A DNA stretch of 33,819 bases from Candidatus Gastranaerophilales bacterium (GCA_905236205.1 CAJOPF010000011.1:1-33819), one strand, 5' to 3'; shown: positions 16,151-25,043, counted from the first letter of the stretch. A program made the numbers and translations. Notes: generated by a model from the letters alone, not told the origin.

Positions 16151-19100
16151 GCATTAACTCCTTTCAATAATTTTTCAAAAATTATGCTCGGATTTTGCGG
16201 CTGCACTTTTCCGTATAATTTAGTTTCTCTTGCAACCGTAAAAATCAATTGTCTTTTTGCCCTTGTAATTGCTACATACAAAAGCCGTAAATTTTCGGCT
16301 ATTTGCTCTTTTTTCAAATCATTTTCCGATTTTTTACGATAATCTGGATTTAATTCTCTTACCTGTTCAATAAAATCCGTATTTTGCTTTAATTCCATTT
16401 GTCTTATATCAAGCGGAAGCGATTTTTCCGTAAATTCAGGAATAAAAACATAATCAAATTCATCACCTTTTGATTTATGGTAGGTCATAACCTGAATTTT
16501 CCCTTCAAGAAATTCTTTATCCGATTCGTCTTCTTCCGAAAAAAATTTAAAACCGCTTAAATTTGGGCGTTTTGCAAGTGCTGTAAGTTTTTCAAGAACA
16601 GTTGAAAAATCTCTGTTTGAAGCCGATAATCTTTTTATTAGTGTTGAAATTAAATATACATTGGATTTTTCAATATCGCTTTTGTGATAATTTAATCCTA
16701 TTTTTACCGCAAGTTCTTCAGGTGGTAATGACGAAAAATTGAGCCAATAAACAACATCCCAGTAAAATATTGCCAAGTCGATATCCATTTCATCAACATC
16801 AGACAAAACAAACGGTTGCGTAAGATTTCTTATATCAACCTGTAATCTTGGCGTGTAAAATCCGTTTTCGGCAAGTATTTCGTAAGAGCTTGCAATAATT
16901 TCATTATCAAAAGGTTTTTCTATAATTTTTAAAATAGCGTAAATTGTTCTATAAACATTTTTCTGTTCAAGACATTCCGAACGAGAAATACTTTTAAACC
17001 CTGCATTTGTAATAAAGGAAAGCCAACTGCCGACTTGATAATTACTGCGCAAAAGTATTCCTACCGTAGCTTTTGGATTTTTTATCAGAATATCTTTAAT
17101 TTGTTTTATAATATAATTTTTTTCTGCGTGCGGATTATCAAAAATAACCGATTTTACAGCTCTTTCCGATACAGGATTTTTACCTTCAACAGGTTTCATG
17201 AATATGCGGTAAAAAGCGTTTTCATAAGTTTTATCTTTTTCTGCCATTATTACAAGATTATTTGCCAATTTCCAAACATCATGGCAACATCTTTGAGAGC
17301 AGTCCATTTCAACACTTTGACTTTCTTTTATAAACTTTCTGAAACCATCTGTATCTGCATTTGAAAATGTTGTCGTAATTGCCTGATTTATATCACCGCA
17401 GCGGATTAAATTACCGTTTTTTGAGCTTAAAAGCCCTATTAACTTTTGTTGAATTGCAGATGAATCCTGAGCTTCATCCTCTATTATATATTTACATGTA
17501 TCTTGATAATATTTTAATATATCCTTATTTTCTTCCAGCAATTTAACCGATGACAGCAGCATATCATCATAGTCAATAAGATTTTGTTCTGTTAATGCCT
17601 GTTGATATTTGTTATAAAAATCCGTAAATTTTTTAATTTTTACATTGTTGTTGTCTTTTGGTAAAACTCCGCCCCCCAGCTTAAAAACAGATATAGATCT
17701 ATCGTAATATTCTACTTCGTACTTTTTCAAATCTAATTCATTTGATATCCGCTGAATTATTCCGCCCCTTTGAGAATCATCACAAATTTCGAAATCAGAA
17801 GCAAGCCCAAGGCGCTCAAAATTTGAATTGTCTTTCAATATTCTAAGAGCAAGCCCATGAATTGTACTAATATTTGGCAATTTTGAATTTTCAGTGTTAA
17901 TACTTTTTATTCTTTCTCTAAAATTCCTTGCAGCTGACTCCATGTAAGTCAGAACAAATATATTTTCAGGATTTATGTTGTTGTTAAGAAGTTTTATTAT
18001 AAGAGCAAGCAAAATTGTCGTTTTTCCAGCCCCAGGGACAGCGGAAATAGCCATTTTACCACCTTTGTAGTCAAGGACTGTTTTTTGGTCGTCGCGTGGA
18101 ACAAAATTGAAAGAAGTTGTTTGAGTTTGATTTTCGTCATGTTTCAAATATTGTTCTATACCGCCGTAATTTTCTACGCCTGAGCCGTCAAAAAGACTTG
18201 AAAATGTATATATGTATTCTTTTGCGCATAATGTAAGTTTTCTCAATACTCTTGATGTTTTCTGCAAAGATAACGTTATATCATCTTCAATTGTATATTC
18301 ATTTTTATTCCAGTCTGACTGAAATACCCAAGCATTATAAAGCGGGCCTGTATCATTTTTTACCCATTCTAAAGATGAAACGTCAAGCCACAGTTGAAAT
18401 TTCGTTTGAATTTGATTATCTATAATTTTTTGAGGCGTTGCAACAACAAGATTATTTTCATCTATTTCAACTGTTGAATAAGGATTTTCGGCAATAACAG
18501 AATTTTCTATTTGTAAAATTACATCTTTTTGTTTTAAATCATTTGCAAAAACATCTTCAAAATCCTGCAATTCTTTTACGAAAAAAGAAAATTTATTTAT
18601 CTCATTTTTATTTGCCAAACGAAAATCAAAAAGTTCCGTATATATTTTAAAGACTTGTTCCGACAGCCTCAAATCCGTCTTTTCAAGCGTTTTTACAAGA
18701 TTTTTAAATTTAATATATTTTTCTGTGTAATCAGAATAACTAAATTCATAATCAATCAATTTTTTCGTTTTGGTAAACTGTTCCAAAATCGTTTTACAAT
18801 GTCTTATTGGAATGCCCAAGATATCTGACAGAATTATTCTTAAATCAAATTCCGTAATATTATTTTTTAAATCAGTATTTAATTTTAAAATGGTTAAAGC
18901 TGAGTTTACAAAAGGATTTTGAATCAATTTTTCGTTTCCTGATAAAAACAATAAATCCGCATTTTTAATATTTTCTCTCAGCGAAAATTTAATCATATCA
19001 TCAATAACAGGTGTAATTATGGTAATATCGGAAGGTTTAAACCCTTTTTGCAAAATATTCTTTACTTTTAGTACAGCCAAATCAATCATAGAAGCTCTTT

Positions 19101-19998
19101 TTGACGGAGACACGCAAGCAAAATACTTTAAATTTGAGCTTTTACCCTGTTGTATATTTTCGTATAAAGTTTGTGCGTCTTTAGATAATTTTGAATTATT
19201 TTGCAAAATTTTAGGTTCTTCACCGACCAAATTTTCCATTTTTTTATAAATATTTTTATCTGCGCTCAAATATCCAGTACGGCTTGAACCATACTTATCA
19301 CAAGACACAAACATATCTGTTAATTGGGGTTTTAACGAAGAAATAAAATCAAAGCAAACAGGAGTAATTTCATCTGCGTCATCAACAAATATATATTTTA
19401 TATTTTTAAATATATCTGTATTTTTATATAAATAATTAAATAACAACGTCTGTCTTAAATAGTCAAAACTTCTGAAATTAAGTGTTTTCAGCAACAGACT
19501 TTTAACAGCTTTTTCCGCATCCTCAGAAAAGCCTTCTTTTAAAACCTTTTCAGAACGCCATTTTACATCATCTTCGCTTAAATTATTTTGTATAATAAGA
19601 GAATAGCGTCTAAAAAGCTGCTGCAACAAAGATTTTTTAGAATTATATCCCTCAAATTTTATATCTTTAATTATATCTTTTAATAAAAATTGAGAAACCT
19701 CTAACCCAATCATATTCGGAATAATAACTGGTTTACCGCTTTTAAGAACATTTTCCAGATAAGCCCAATTTTCAATAACCGTATTATAAACAAGTCCGAA
19801 AAACGAATATACTTGGATTTTACAAATAGAATGAATATTTAACAATGGCAAAACACCGTTGATAAACCTTTCTTTTGCAGAAGAATTATTTACCAATACA
19901 AGAATTTCATTTGAAGAAATGCCCGAATTAAGTAATCGGGCATATTCTTCAATCAATATTTGCGTTTTGTTTGATGATAGAGAACCTTCAATTAACAT
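16147..19998 (-). CDS. Two-motor UvrD/AddB-like DNA helicase (AddAB/AdnAB-like)
   Basis: 1283 residues with two superfamily 1 modules in tandem. The N-terminal half (about 1-600) looks like a degenerate AddB/UvrD motor: Walker A-like GSLSSNKT (5-12), a VYSFFGLVYN segment (63-72), Walker B-like YIFVDDADEI (202-211) and a FVSCDKYGSS motif (230-239). The C-terminal half (about 630-1283) is a complete UvrD/Rep helicase: AVPGAGKTT (653-661), LTYMESAARNF, TIHGLALRIL, IIEDEAQD (838-845), CGDINQAI (867-874), then TYHKSKGDEFDYVF and YVAITRAKRQL near the end. No nuclease domain is fused; a separate one follows with an ATGA overlap. ATG 19998 overlaps the thrS stop by seven bases. The likely role is resection of double-strand breaks for recombination. 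N-terminal motor activity is doubtful. Confidence 0.83.
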   Translation of the reverse strand: MLIEGSLSSNKTQILIEEYARLLNSGISSNEILVLVNNSSAKERFINGVLPLLNIHSICKIQVYSFFGLVYNTVIENWAYLENVLKSGKPVIIPNMIGLEVSQFLLKDIIKDIKFEGYNSKKSLLQQLFRRYSLIIQNNLSEDDVKWRSEKVLKEGFSEDAEKAVKSLLLKTLNFRSFDYLRQTLLFNYLYKNTDIFKNIKYIFVDDADEITPVCFDFISSLKPQLTDMFVSCDKYGSSRTGYLSADKNIYKKMENLVGEEPKILQNNSKLSKDAQTLYENIQQGKSSNLKYFACVSPSKRASMIDLAVLKVKNILQKGFKPSDITIITPVIDDMIKFSLRENIKNADLLFLSGNEKLIQNPFVNSALTILKLNTDLKNNITEFDLRIILSDILGIPIRHCKTILEQFTKTKKLIDYEFSYSDYTEKYIKFKNLVKTLEKTDLRLSEQVFKIYTELFDFRLANKNEINKFSFFVKELQDFEDVFANDLKQKDVILQIENSVIAENPYSTVEIDENNLVVATPQKIIDNQIQTKFQLWLDVSSLEWVKNDTGPLYNAWVFQSDWNKNEYTIEDDITLSLQKTSRVLRKLTLCAKEYIYTFSSLFDGSGVENYGGIEQYLKHDENQTQTTSFNFVPRDDQKTVLDYKGGKMAISAVPGAGKTTILLALIIKLLNNNINPENIFVLTYMESAARNFRERIKSINTENSKLPNISTIHGLALRILKDNSNFERLGLASDFEICDDSQRGGIIQRISNELDLKKYEVEYYDRSISVFKLGGGVLPKDNNNVKIKKFTDFYNKYQQALTEQNLIDYDDMLLSSVKLLEENKDILKYYQDTCKYIIEDEAQDSSAIQQKLIGLLSSKNGNLIRCGDINQAITTTFSNADTDGFRKFIKESQSVEMDCSQRCCHDVWKLANNLVIMAEKDKTYENAFYRIFMKPVEGKNPVSERAVKSVIFDNPHAEKNYIIKQIKDILIKNPKATVGILLRSNYQVGSWLSFITNAGFKSISRSECLEQKNVYRTIYAILKIIEKPFDNEIIASSYEILAENGFYTPRLQVDIRNLTQPFVLSDVDEMDIDLAIFYWDVVYWLNFSSLPPEELAVKIGLNYHKSDIEKSNVYLISTLIKRLSASNRDFSTVLEKLTALAKRPNLSGFKFFSEEDESDKEFLEGKIQVMTYHKSKGDEFDYVFIPEFTEKSLPLDIRQMELKQNTDFIEQVRELNPDYRKKSENDLKKEQIAENLRLLYVAITRAKRQLIFTVARETKLYGKVQPQNPSIIFEKLLKGVNA

Positions 19999-21764
19999 TT
20001 TCTGGTTTTAATTTCGTCTAAAATCATATCAACAAATTCATCAACGGATTTTGTTCCTATTTGACCGACACCTCTTTGTCTTACCGCAACAGAATTTGAT
20101 TCTTGTTCCTTATCGCCGACAACAACAACGTAAGGTACTTTTTTGTCCTGCAAATTTTCCCTTATTCTGTAATTCATACTTTCCGAACGATCGTCAAGCA
20201 AAGCTCTTATGCCGTTATCACGGAGTTTTTTGTAAACTTTTTCAGCAAAATCAGCATGCTTTTCGTTTGAAATAGGTACAACAGAAACTTGTGTAGGAGC
20301 AAGCCATGTAGGAAAAGCTCCGGCAAAGTGTTCGATTAAAATACCATGGAAACGTTCCATTGAACCGAAGATTACGCGGTGAAGCATAACAGGAGTTTTT
20401 AGCTGACCATCTCTATCCTGATATTTAATATCAAATCTTTCAGGTAAATTGAAATCCAACTGAATAGTCGCACATTGCCATGTTCTGCCGATAGCATCTT
20501 TTACTTTAAAGTCAATTTTAGGTCCGTAAAAAGCTCCGTCACCTTCATTTATATCATATTTCATGCCACGTCTGTCCATAGCTTCTTTCAAACCTGCTTC
20601 TGCAAGCTCCCAATTTTCAAGTTTACCTACATAGCTTTCAGGACGAGTTGATAACTCAACTTCAAAACTCATTTTAAAAATATCCATTGTATCAGCAACA
20701 AAATCAATAATAGCATTGATTTCATCAACCAATTGTTCAGGAGTGCAGAAAACGTGAGCATCATCCTGAGTAAAGCCTTGGACGCGGGTTAAACCTGATA
20801 AAGCTCCTGATTTTTCTTTTCTGTAAACTGTTCCCAATTCAGCCATTCTCAATGGTAATGAACGGTAAGAATGTCTGTTTGCCTGGTAAATCAATATGTG
20901 GAACGGACAATTCATTGGTTTTACAATGTATTGTTCATCATCTTCACTTTCTTTTTGAATAAAGAACATGTTTTCTCTGTAATGGTCTATGTGTCCTGAA
21001 AGTTCCCACAGTTTGGATTTTGCAATTTGAGGTGTATTAACTATAACATAACCTCTTTTTCTGTGTTCGGTTCTCCAGTAATTTTCAATTTCTTCACGGA
21101 CTGTTGCCAAATTAGGATGCCATAAAACAAGACCTCCGCCAATTTCTTCTCTTACAGAGAATAAATCAAGCTGAGTACCAAGTTTTCTGTGATCACGTTT
21201 TTCAGCTTCCTCAAGAACATGCAGATAATTTTCCAAATCCTCTTTATTCCAAAATGCCGTTGCATATATACGTTGAAGCATTTTGTTTTTTTCGTTACCA
21301 CGCCAATATGCACCTGCGATTTTTAATAATTTTATTGCATTACCTTTTATGTAACTTGTATTTGGAACATGCGGTCCTGCGCAAAGGTCATTAAATAATA
21401 CGTTACCGTCTTTATCTTTTGTCAGGTACAAAGTAGGGGCATCGTCTCTGTGTTCTTCCAACAATTCAGCTTTATATATTTCGCCCTGAGACTTAAATTC
21501 GTTAATTTGAGCATCTACGTCTTCGACAGAAACTTTTTCAAAAGAAAGATTTTGCTTTAAAATTTCTTTCATTTTTTCTTCAATTTTAACTAAATCTTCC
21601 TGAGTAAAAGTATGTTCATCCAAATCAAAATCATAATAAAAACCTGAATCCGTAGCTGGTCCTATCGCCAATTTTGCATGCGGAAACAAACTTTGAACAG
21701 CCTGCGCCATGATATGAGATGCAGAGTGTCTTAACACATGCAAAGTTTCATTATTTTTTTCCAT
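19992..21764 (-). CDS. thrS: Threonyl-tRNA synthetase lacking the TGS domain
   Basis: 590 residues from ATG 21764, which has a strong AAGGGG site; the frame stays open to 21872 but that stretch has no synthetase similarity. It charges tRNA-Thr with threonine. The editing domain starts almost at once (H13-x3-H17, RHSASH; CAGPHVP later), followed by the class II core: MNCPFH, GFTQDDAHVF and MLHRV carry the three zinc ligands, with GAFYGPKIDF and LGSMERF-like IFGSMERFHG. The C-terminal anticodon domain begins near APTQVSVVPIS. The N-terminal TGS domain of E. coli ThrS (about 65 residues) is absent. The stop codon overlaps the start of the helicase gene, so synthetase, helicase and nuclease form one operon. 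No T-box-like leader was seen. Confidence 0.95.
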   Translation of the reverse strand: MEKNNETLHVLRHSASHIMAQAVQSLFPHAKLAIGPATDSGFYYDFDLDEHTFTQEDLVKIEEKMKEILKQNLSFEKVSVEDVDAQINEFKSQGEIYKAELLEEHRDDAPTLYLTKDKDGNVLFNDLCAGPHVPNTSYIKGNAIKLLKIAGAYWRGNEKNKMLQRIYATAFWNKEDLENYLHVLEEAEKRDHRKLGTQLDLFSVREEIGGGLVLWHPNLATVREEIENYWRTEHRKRGYVIVNTPQIAKSKLWELSGHIDHYRENMFFIQKESEDDEQYIVKPMNCPFHILIYQANRHSYRSLPLRMAELGTVYRKEKSGALSGLTRVQGFTQDDAHVFCTPEQLVDEINAIIDFVADTMDIFKMSFEVELSTRPESYVGKLENWELAEAGLKEAMDRRGMKYDINEGDGAFYGPKIDFKVKDAIGRTWQCATIQLDFNLPERFDIKYQDRDGQLKTPVMLHRVIFGSMERFHGILIEHFAGAFPTWLAPTQVSVVPISNEKHADFAEKVYKKLRDNGIRALLDDRSESMNYRIRENLQDKKVPYVVVVGDKEQESNSVAVRQRGVGQIGTKSVDEFVDMILDEIKTRKC

Positions 21765-21797
21765 GATTATCCCCTTCCATAATTTACTATATATAAA

Positions 21798-21826
21798 TAT
21801 ATACCACTTAAAAGAATTAAATACAA
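21798..21826 (-). promoter_or_regulatory. Promoter of the thrS-helicase-nuclease operon
   Basis: Minus strand: -35 TTGTAT (21826-21821), 17-bp spacer, -10 TATATA (21803-21798). Transcription would start near 21791, leaving a leader of under 30 nt, too short for a T-box or other riboswitch. Confidence 0.5.
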
Positions 21827-21959
21827 ATATATTGAGATTTACATGCCAAATATTTATGTTTCTGTATTGCAAAAGGCAAGAAAATAAGCAAATTTTAATT
21901 GTTTAATAAAAAATATCAACATTAAAAGTCCTTTTCTACACAGCCTTTTCAGACATTTA

Positions 21960-22062
21960 TTAAGTTTTGTATACACTAAATAGATGATATCATGTTGATT
22001 TTTCTAAATTCATCATTAAACATGCCGACATAGACGAATGGCATAGCATAGGAGAGATAATT
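21960..22062 (+). promoter_or_regulatory. Conserved leader/promoter element of paralogue B
   Basis: This 103-nt stretch directly before ATG 22063 matches 6397-6295 (minus strand) at 100 of 103 positions. Features: -10-like TATACACT (21970-21977), palindrome ATGATATCAT (21984-21993), possible stem CATGTT (21991-21996) with AACATG, ATGCC/GGCAT, and CATAG repeats running into the AGGAG ribosome site. The sequence 5' of 21960 is not shared, so the boundary is sharp. Confidence 0.75.
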
Positions 22063-23364
22063 ATGGGCATGGCAGCATCACAGGCAAGATTTTTAAATCT
22101 AACCGCAAGAAGAACAAACATAGAATATCAAGGTCAACAAATTAACCAACAAAGAACAGAATTAGCTAATGAATCTGCTAATTTGTATAACCAAATGTTG
22201 ACGCTTCAAGTTCCTGTTCCTCCAAATACACAAGATTACACTAAGATTGAATATACTTTCCAAATTCCTGGTAATTATGATACCGAAGCAACTGTTGCAC
22301 AATTTGCTAAAACTAATGTTCCGGGTCAATATACGGTTATATTTAACTATACTGAAAAAGAATTAGGTTTCCCTGCTTGCACAACTAAACAAAGAACAGA
22401 TTTGACAAATACATCTGTCACTTCAGACCAAAACGCAGCTTATACTTATCCTAATTTAACATCACAATTAAGAAATATAGGTGGCACAAATTATCAATAC
22501 TTAGATTCAGCCAATGTTTGGCAAAATGCGACTGTAGCTGAGATCGCGACAGCTCCTAGTGAACCTGATTTATCAGTATGGAATCAATTGGGTTGTGACG
22601 CTACAGATGTAAATAAACATTTATATAAAGTTACTATGGGTGGTACAATACAATACTTTACTCCTGAACAAATAAAAGGATTACAACCAGGTACATCCGC
22701 TACAGATCCTGGTGCAGCACAAACTTTACAAGGTTACCAAACTGCTGCAGTAGCAGCTGGCAGCAACTATTCCGGTGAAAGCATAACAACATATCAAGGA
22801 AAAACTGCTAAATTGTCTTACGTTTCTGCTAACGACAGTTTACATAAAGATGCGTATGATCACCTGTCAAACGGTGGTACAGAACTTGTTTGGGTAGCTA
22901 ATATCGGAACTGAAGATAAACCTGTTTACCAATACTACAGAAGCTCTGATATTGCTGAAGCTAAATCTGCCACAGGTGATAATCACGTAGTTTACTATAC
23001 TGCAAGTGATATTGACGTATTTAAAGAAGACAGTTACACTCCTGTAACTATCAGTCGTGATGGTAATAACAGAGTTCAAAGCTTCAACTACAACGGTGAA
23101 GATTACGCCGTTAGCGCTAATACTGTCACAGATGATGACGCATACAACGACGCAATGAACGAATACAAATATCAATCTTATTTATATGAACAAGAAATGA
23201 ATAATATCAACGCTAAGACTTCTATTGTTCAAGCTCAAGACAGAACTCTTGAATTGAAGCTTAAACAATTGGATACAGAGCACAACGCAGTTCAAACAGA
23301 AATGGATGCTGTTAAAGGTGTCTGCAAGAAAAACGTTGAAGATTCTTTCAAAACATTCGCTTAG
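22063..23364 (+). CDS. MGMAASQ-type family protein, paralogue B (function unknown)
   Basis: 433 residues, the second copy of the family seen at 5008-6294 and on the opposite strand. The first 60 or so residues and the last 65 are almost the same as in A. The middle diverges by substitutions and short insertions (for example NVPGQYTVIFN and a longer AVAAGSNYSGES segment). Both shared cysteines (FPACTTKQR, GCDATD) are kept, and B has an extra one near the C-terminus (KGVCKKN). No signal peptide, no membrane helix. ATG with AGGAG eight bases upstream. Terminal helices around a variable centre suggest a self-assembling or filament-type protein, as an analogy only. A long structured 3' region follows, unlike A, which ends in a simple terminator. 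Confidence 0.75.
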   Translation: MGMAASQARFLNLTARRTNIEYQGQQINQQRTELANESANLYNQMLTLQVPVPPNTQDYTKIEYTFQIPGNYDTEATVAQFAKTNVPGQYTVIFNYTEKELGFPACTTKQRTDLTNTSVTSDQNAAYTYPNLTSQLRNIGGTNYQYLDSANVWQNATVAEIATAPSEPDLSVWNQLGCDATDVNKHLYKVTMGGTIQYFTPEQIKGLQPGTSATDPGAAQTLQGYQTAAVAAGSNYSGESITTYQGKTAKLSYVSANDSLHKDAYDHLSNGGTELVWVANIGTEDKPVYQYYRSSDIAEAKSATGDNHVVYYTASDIDVFKEDSYTPVTISRDGNNRVQSFNYNGEDYAVSANTVTDDDAYNDAMNEYKYQSYLYEQEMNNINAKTSIVQAQDRTLELKLKQLDTEHNAVQTEMDAVKGVCKKNVEDSFKTFA

Positions 23365-23606
23365 TATAAAAGGCTCTGAGGCTAACAAAAAATATAATGT
23401 TTTAATACCGCCTCAAAACCTCAATAACTTAGTGTCAGAATTGTATCTCAAAAAGAACTGTTCGGGCAACCGAACCAATACAACGAGTCTTTTGGCAGAG
23501 CAATCTATGCTATGTCGGCTCTGCCATTTTGCTCGTTTTAAAATTTACTCAAAATTTCATAATCACTCTTATATAAAATTCTTAGGTGTCGAAAGACACC
23601 TTTTTT
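23365..23606 (+). ncRNA. Structured 3' region or small RNA candidate
   Basis: The 308-bp gap between paralogue B and the next gene has four consecutive plus-strand hairpins. (1) TGAGGC 23377-23382 with GCCTCA 23410-23415. (2) GTTCGG 23460-23465 with CCGAAC 23470-23475 closing a GCAA tetraloop. (3) TGGCAGAGC 23493-23501 with GCTCTGCCA 23518-23526, flanked by AACGAG/CTCGTT (23482-23487, 23532-23537). (4) The terminator at 23584. The gltA-type promoter begins after it. It resembles no RNA family I can name; SRP RNA, RNase P and glutamine-riboswitch signatures were not found. It may be a long structured 3' UTR or a separate small RNA. Confidence 0.4.
23584..23606 (+). terminator. Intrinsic terminator with GAAA tetraloop
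   Basis: Stem AGGTGTC/GACACCT (23584-23590 with 23595-23601), loop GAAA, followed by six T residues. It ends the transcript of paralogue B or of the structured RNA upstream. Confidence 0.9.
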
Positions 23607-23618
23607 ATTGTTAAAAAT

Positions 23619-23647
23619 TTGCACTAATGTTTTTTTTGATTTAAAAT
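23619..23647 (+). promoter_or_regulatory. Promoter of the gltA-like operon
   Basis: -35 TTGCAC (23619-23624), 17-bp spacer containing eight T residues, -10 TAAAAT (23642-23647). It lies right after the preceding terminator and about 26 nt before ATG 23673, which has a strong GAGGGGGAAG ribosome site. Confidence 0.55.
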
Positions 23648-23672
23648 CAAATAAAAGTCAGAGGGGGAAGAT

Positions 23673-25043
23673 ATGGCTATAGAAAGACAAAGACAACACG
23701 AACAAGACCCAATGGTCAGAAAAAATAATTTTGAACCTGTTGAGGATAATTTAACCGATGAGCAGGCAAAACTTGAATCTTCAAGATGCTTAAATTGCAA
23801 GAATCCGAGATGCGTTTCCGGCTGTCCCGTAAATATAAATATACCCGCTTTCATTCACCAAGTAAAAGAAGGTAATTTGGAAAAAGCAGGTGAAATAATC
23901 AGAGAATCCAGCATGCTGCCGTCTGTTTGCGGTCGTGTTTGCCCGCAAGAAAGACAATGCGAAGGCAAATGTGTTTTAGGTATAAAAGGTGATTCCGTTG
24001 CAATAGGAGCATTGGAAAGATACGTAGGCGACGCAACAAAAGCTGCTGAGACAGAAATTAAACCTAGCGGTAAAAAAGTTGCCATTGTAGGTTCAGGTTG
24101 CGCAGGTATTACGGCAGCTGCAGATTTAAGAAAAGCAGGACACGAAGTTACTGTATTTGAAGCCTTGCATGAGCTTGGCGGTGTTTTAAGATATGGTATT
24201 CCGCCTTTCAGATTACCAAGAACTGTTTTAGACAGAGAACTTGATGCCTTAAAGAAAATGGGCGTTGTATTTAATAAAAACGTAATTGTCGGAAAATCAA
24301 TAACCTTAAAGCAACTTGAAGAAGACGGTTATGATGCGATATTTATTTGCTCAGGCGCAGGTTTACCAAAAATGCTTGGAATTACAGGTGAAAATTTTAA
24401 CGGAGTTTATTCCGCAAACGAATTTTTGACACGTGTAAACCTTATGCACGCAAATGATGAAAAATACCCTACACCGTTAAGAGTTGGTAAAAAAGCAGCT
24501 ATTATTGGCGGTGGAAATGTTGCAATGGATGCAGCAAGAACAGCTTTAAGAGCAGGGTTTGAGGATGTTACCATAGTATACAGAAGAACAGAAGCTGAAC
24601 TTCCTGCAAGAAAAGAAGAAGTTCGACACGCAAAAGAAGAAGGTGTCGTATTTAAGCTTTTGCACTCACCAATGGAAATCTTGGGAGAAGAAGGCTACGT
24701 AACAGGCTTAAAATTAGAAATTATGGAGCTTGGAGAACCTGATGAAAGCGGAAGAAGAAGACCAGTCGGAACGGGAGAAACAACAGTTGTTGATGTAGAT
24801 ACGGTAATTGTTGCTTTAGGTACGGGACCAAATCCTATTATTCAAAAATCAGCAAAAGCTGACGGCTTAGACATTGTTACCGATAAAAAAGGTTATATAA
24901 CAATTGAAGCTGAAACAGGATTAACTTCTATTCCAAAAATTTATGCAGGCGGAGACGTTGCTCCTACGGGAGAATCAACTGCAATTAACGCAATGGGTGC
25001 AGGAAAAAGAGCGGCTAAGGCTATAAATGAAATGCTTAAATAA
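23673..25043 (+). CDS. gltA: Glutamate synthase small-subunit-like NAD(P)H flavoprotein (GltA/NfnB type)
   Basis: 456 residues. The N-terminal domain has two cysteine sets for [4Fe-4S] clusters: C39, C42, C47, C51 (SRCLNCKNPRC) and C86, C90, C96, C100 (VCGRVCPQERQCEGKC). An FAD-binding loop VAIVGSGCAGITAA (136-149) and a second NAD(P)H Rossmann loop AAIIGGGNVAMDAART follow, ending with YAGGDVAPTGEST. The family moves electrons from NADPH through FAD and iron-sulfur centres, either to a glutamate synthase large subunit or, as NfnB, in ferredoxin-linked transhydrogenation. Neither a GltB nor an NfnA partner is in the window, so the exact reaction is open. The symbol follows the name used for stand-alone NADPH-dependent glutamate synthase, not citrate synthase. 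It heads an operon with the next two genes. Confidence 0.85.
   Translation: MAIERQRQHEQDPMVRKNNFEPVEDNLTDEQAKLESSRCLNCKNPRCVSGCPVNINIPAFIHQVKEGNLEKAGEIIRESSMLPSVCGRVCPQERQCEGKCVLGIKGDSVAIGALERYVGDATKAAETEIKPSGKKVAIVGSGCAGITAAADLRKAGHEVTVFEALHELGGVLRYGIPPFRLPRTVLDRELDALKKMGVVFNKNVIVGKSITLKQLEEDGYDAIFICSGAGLPKMLGITGENFNGVYSANEFLTRVNLMHANDEKYPTPLRVGKKAAIIGGGNVAMDAARTALRAGFEDVTIVYRRTEAELPARKEEVRHAKEEGVVFKLLHSPMEILGEEGYVTGLKLEIMELGEPDESGRRRPVGTGETTVVDVDTVIVALGTGPNPIIQKSAKADGLDIVTDKKGYITIEAETGLTSIPKIYAGGDVAPTGESTAINAMGAGKRAAKAINEMLK

Noticed and set aside
21765-21900. T-box or other riboswitch before thrS
   Set aside because: A promoter fits at 21798-21826, leaving under 30 nt of leader, and no T-box sequence or terminator/antiterminator pair was found.
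6295-22062. Phase-variable inversion of the 15.7-kb segment between the inverted leaders
   Set aside because: Recombination within the shared leaders would join identical leaders to the same genes, so expression would not switch. No invertase lies beside them; XerD is a housekeeping type. Kept only as a structural possibility.
23306-23614. 102-codon plus-strand frame overlapping the end of paralogue B
   Set aside because: It starts inside paralogue B in another frame, has no ribosome site and runs through the four hairpins and terminator.
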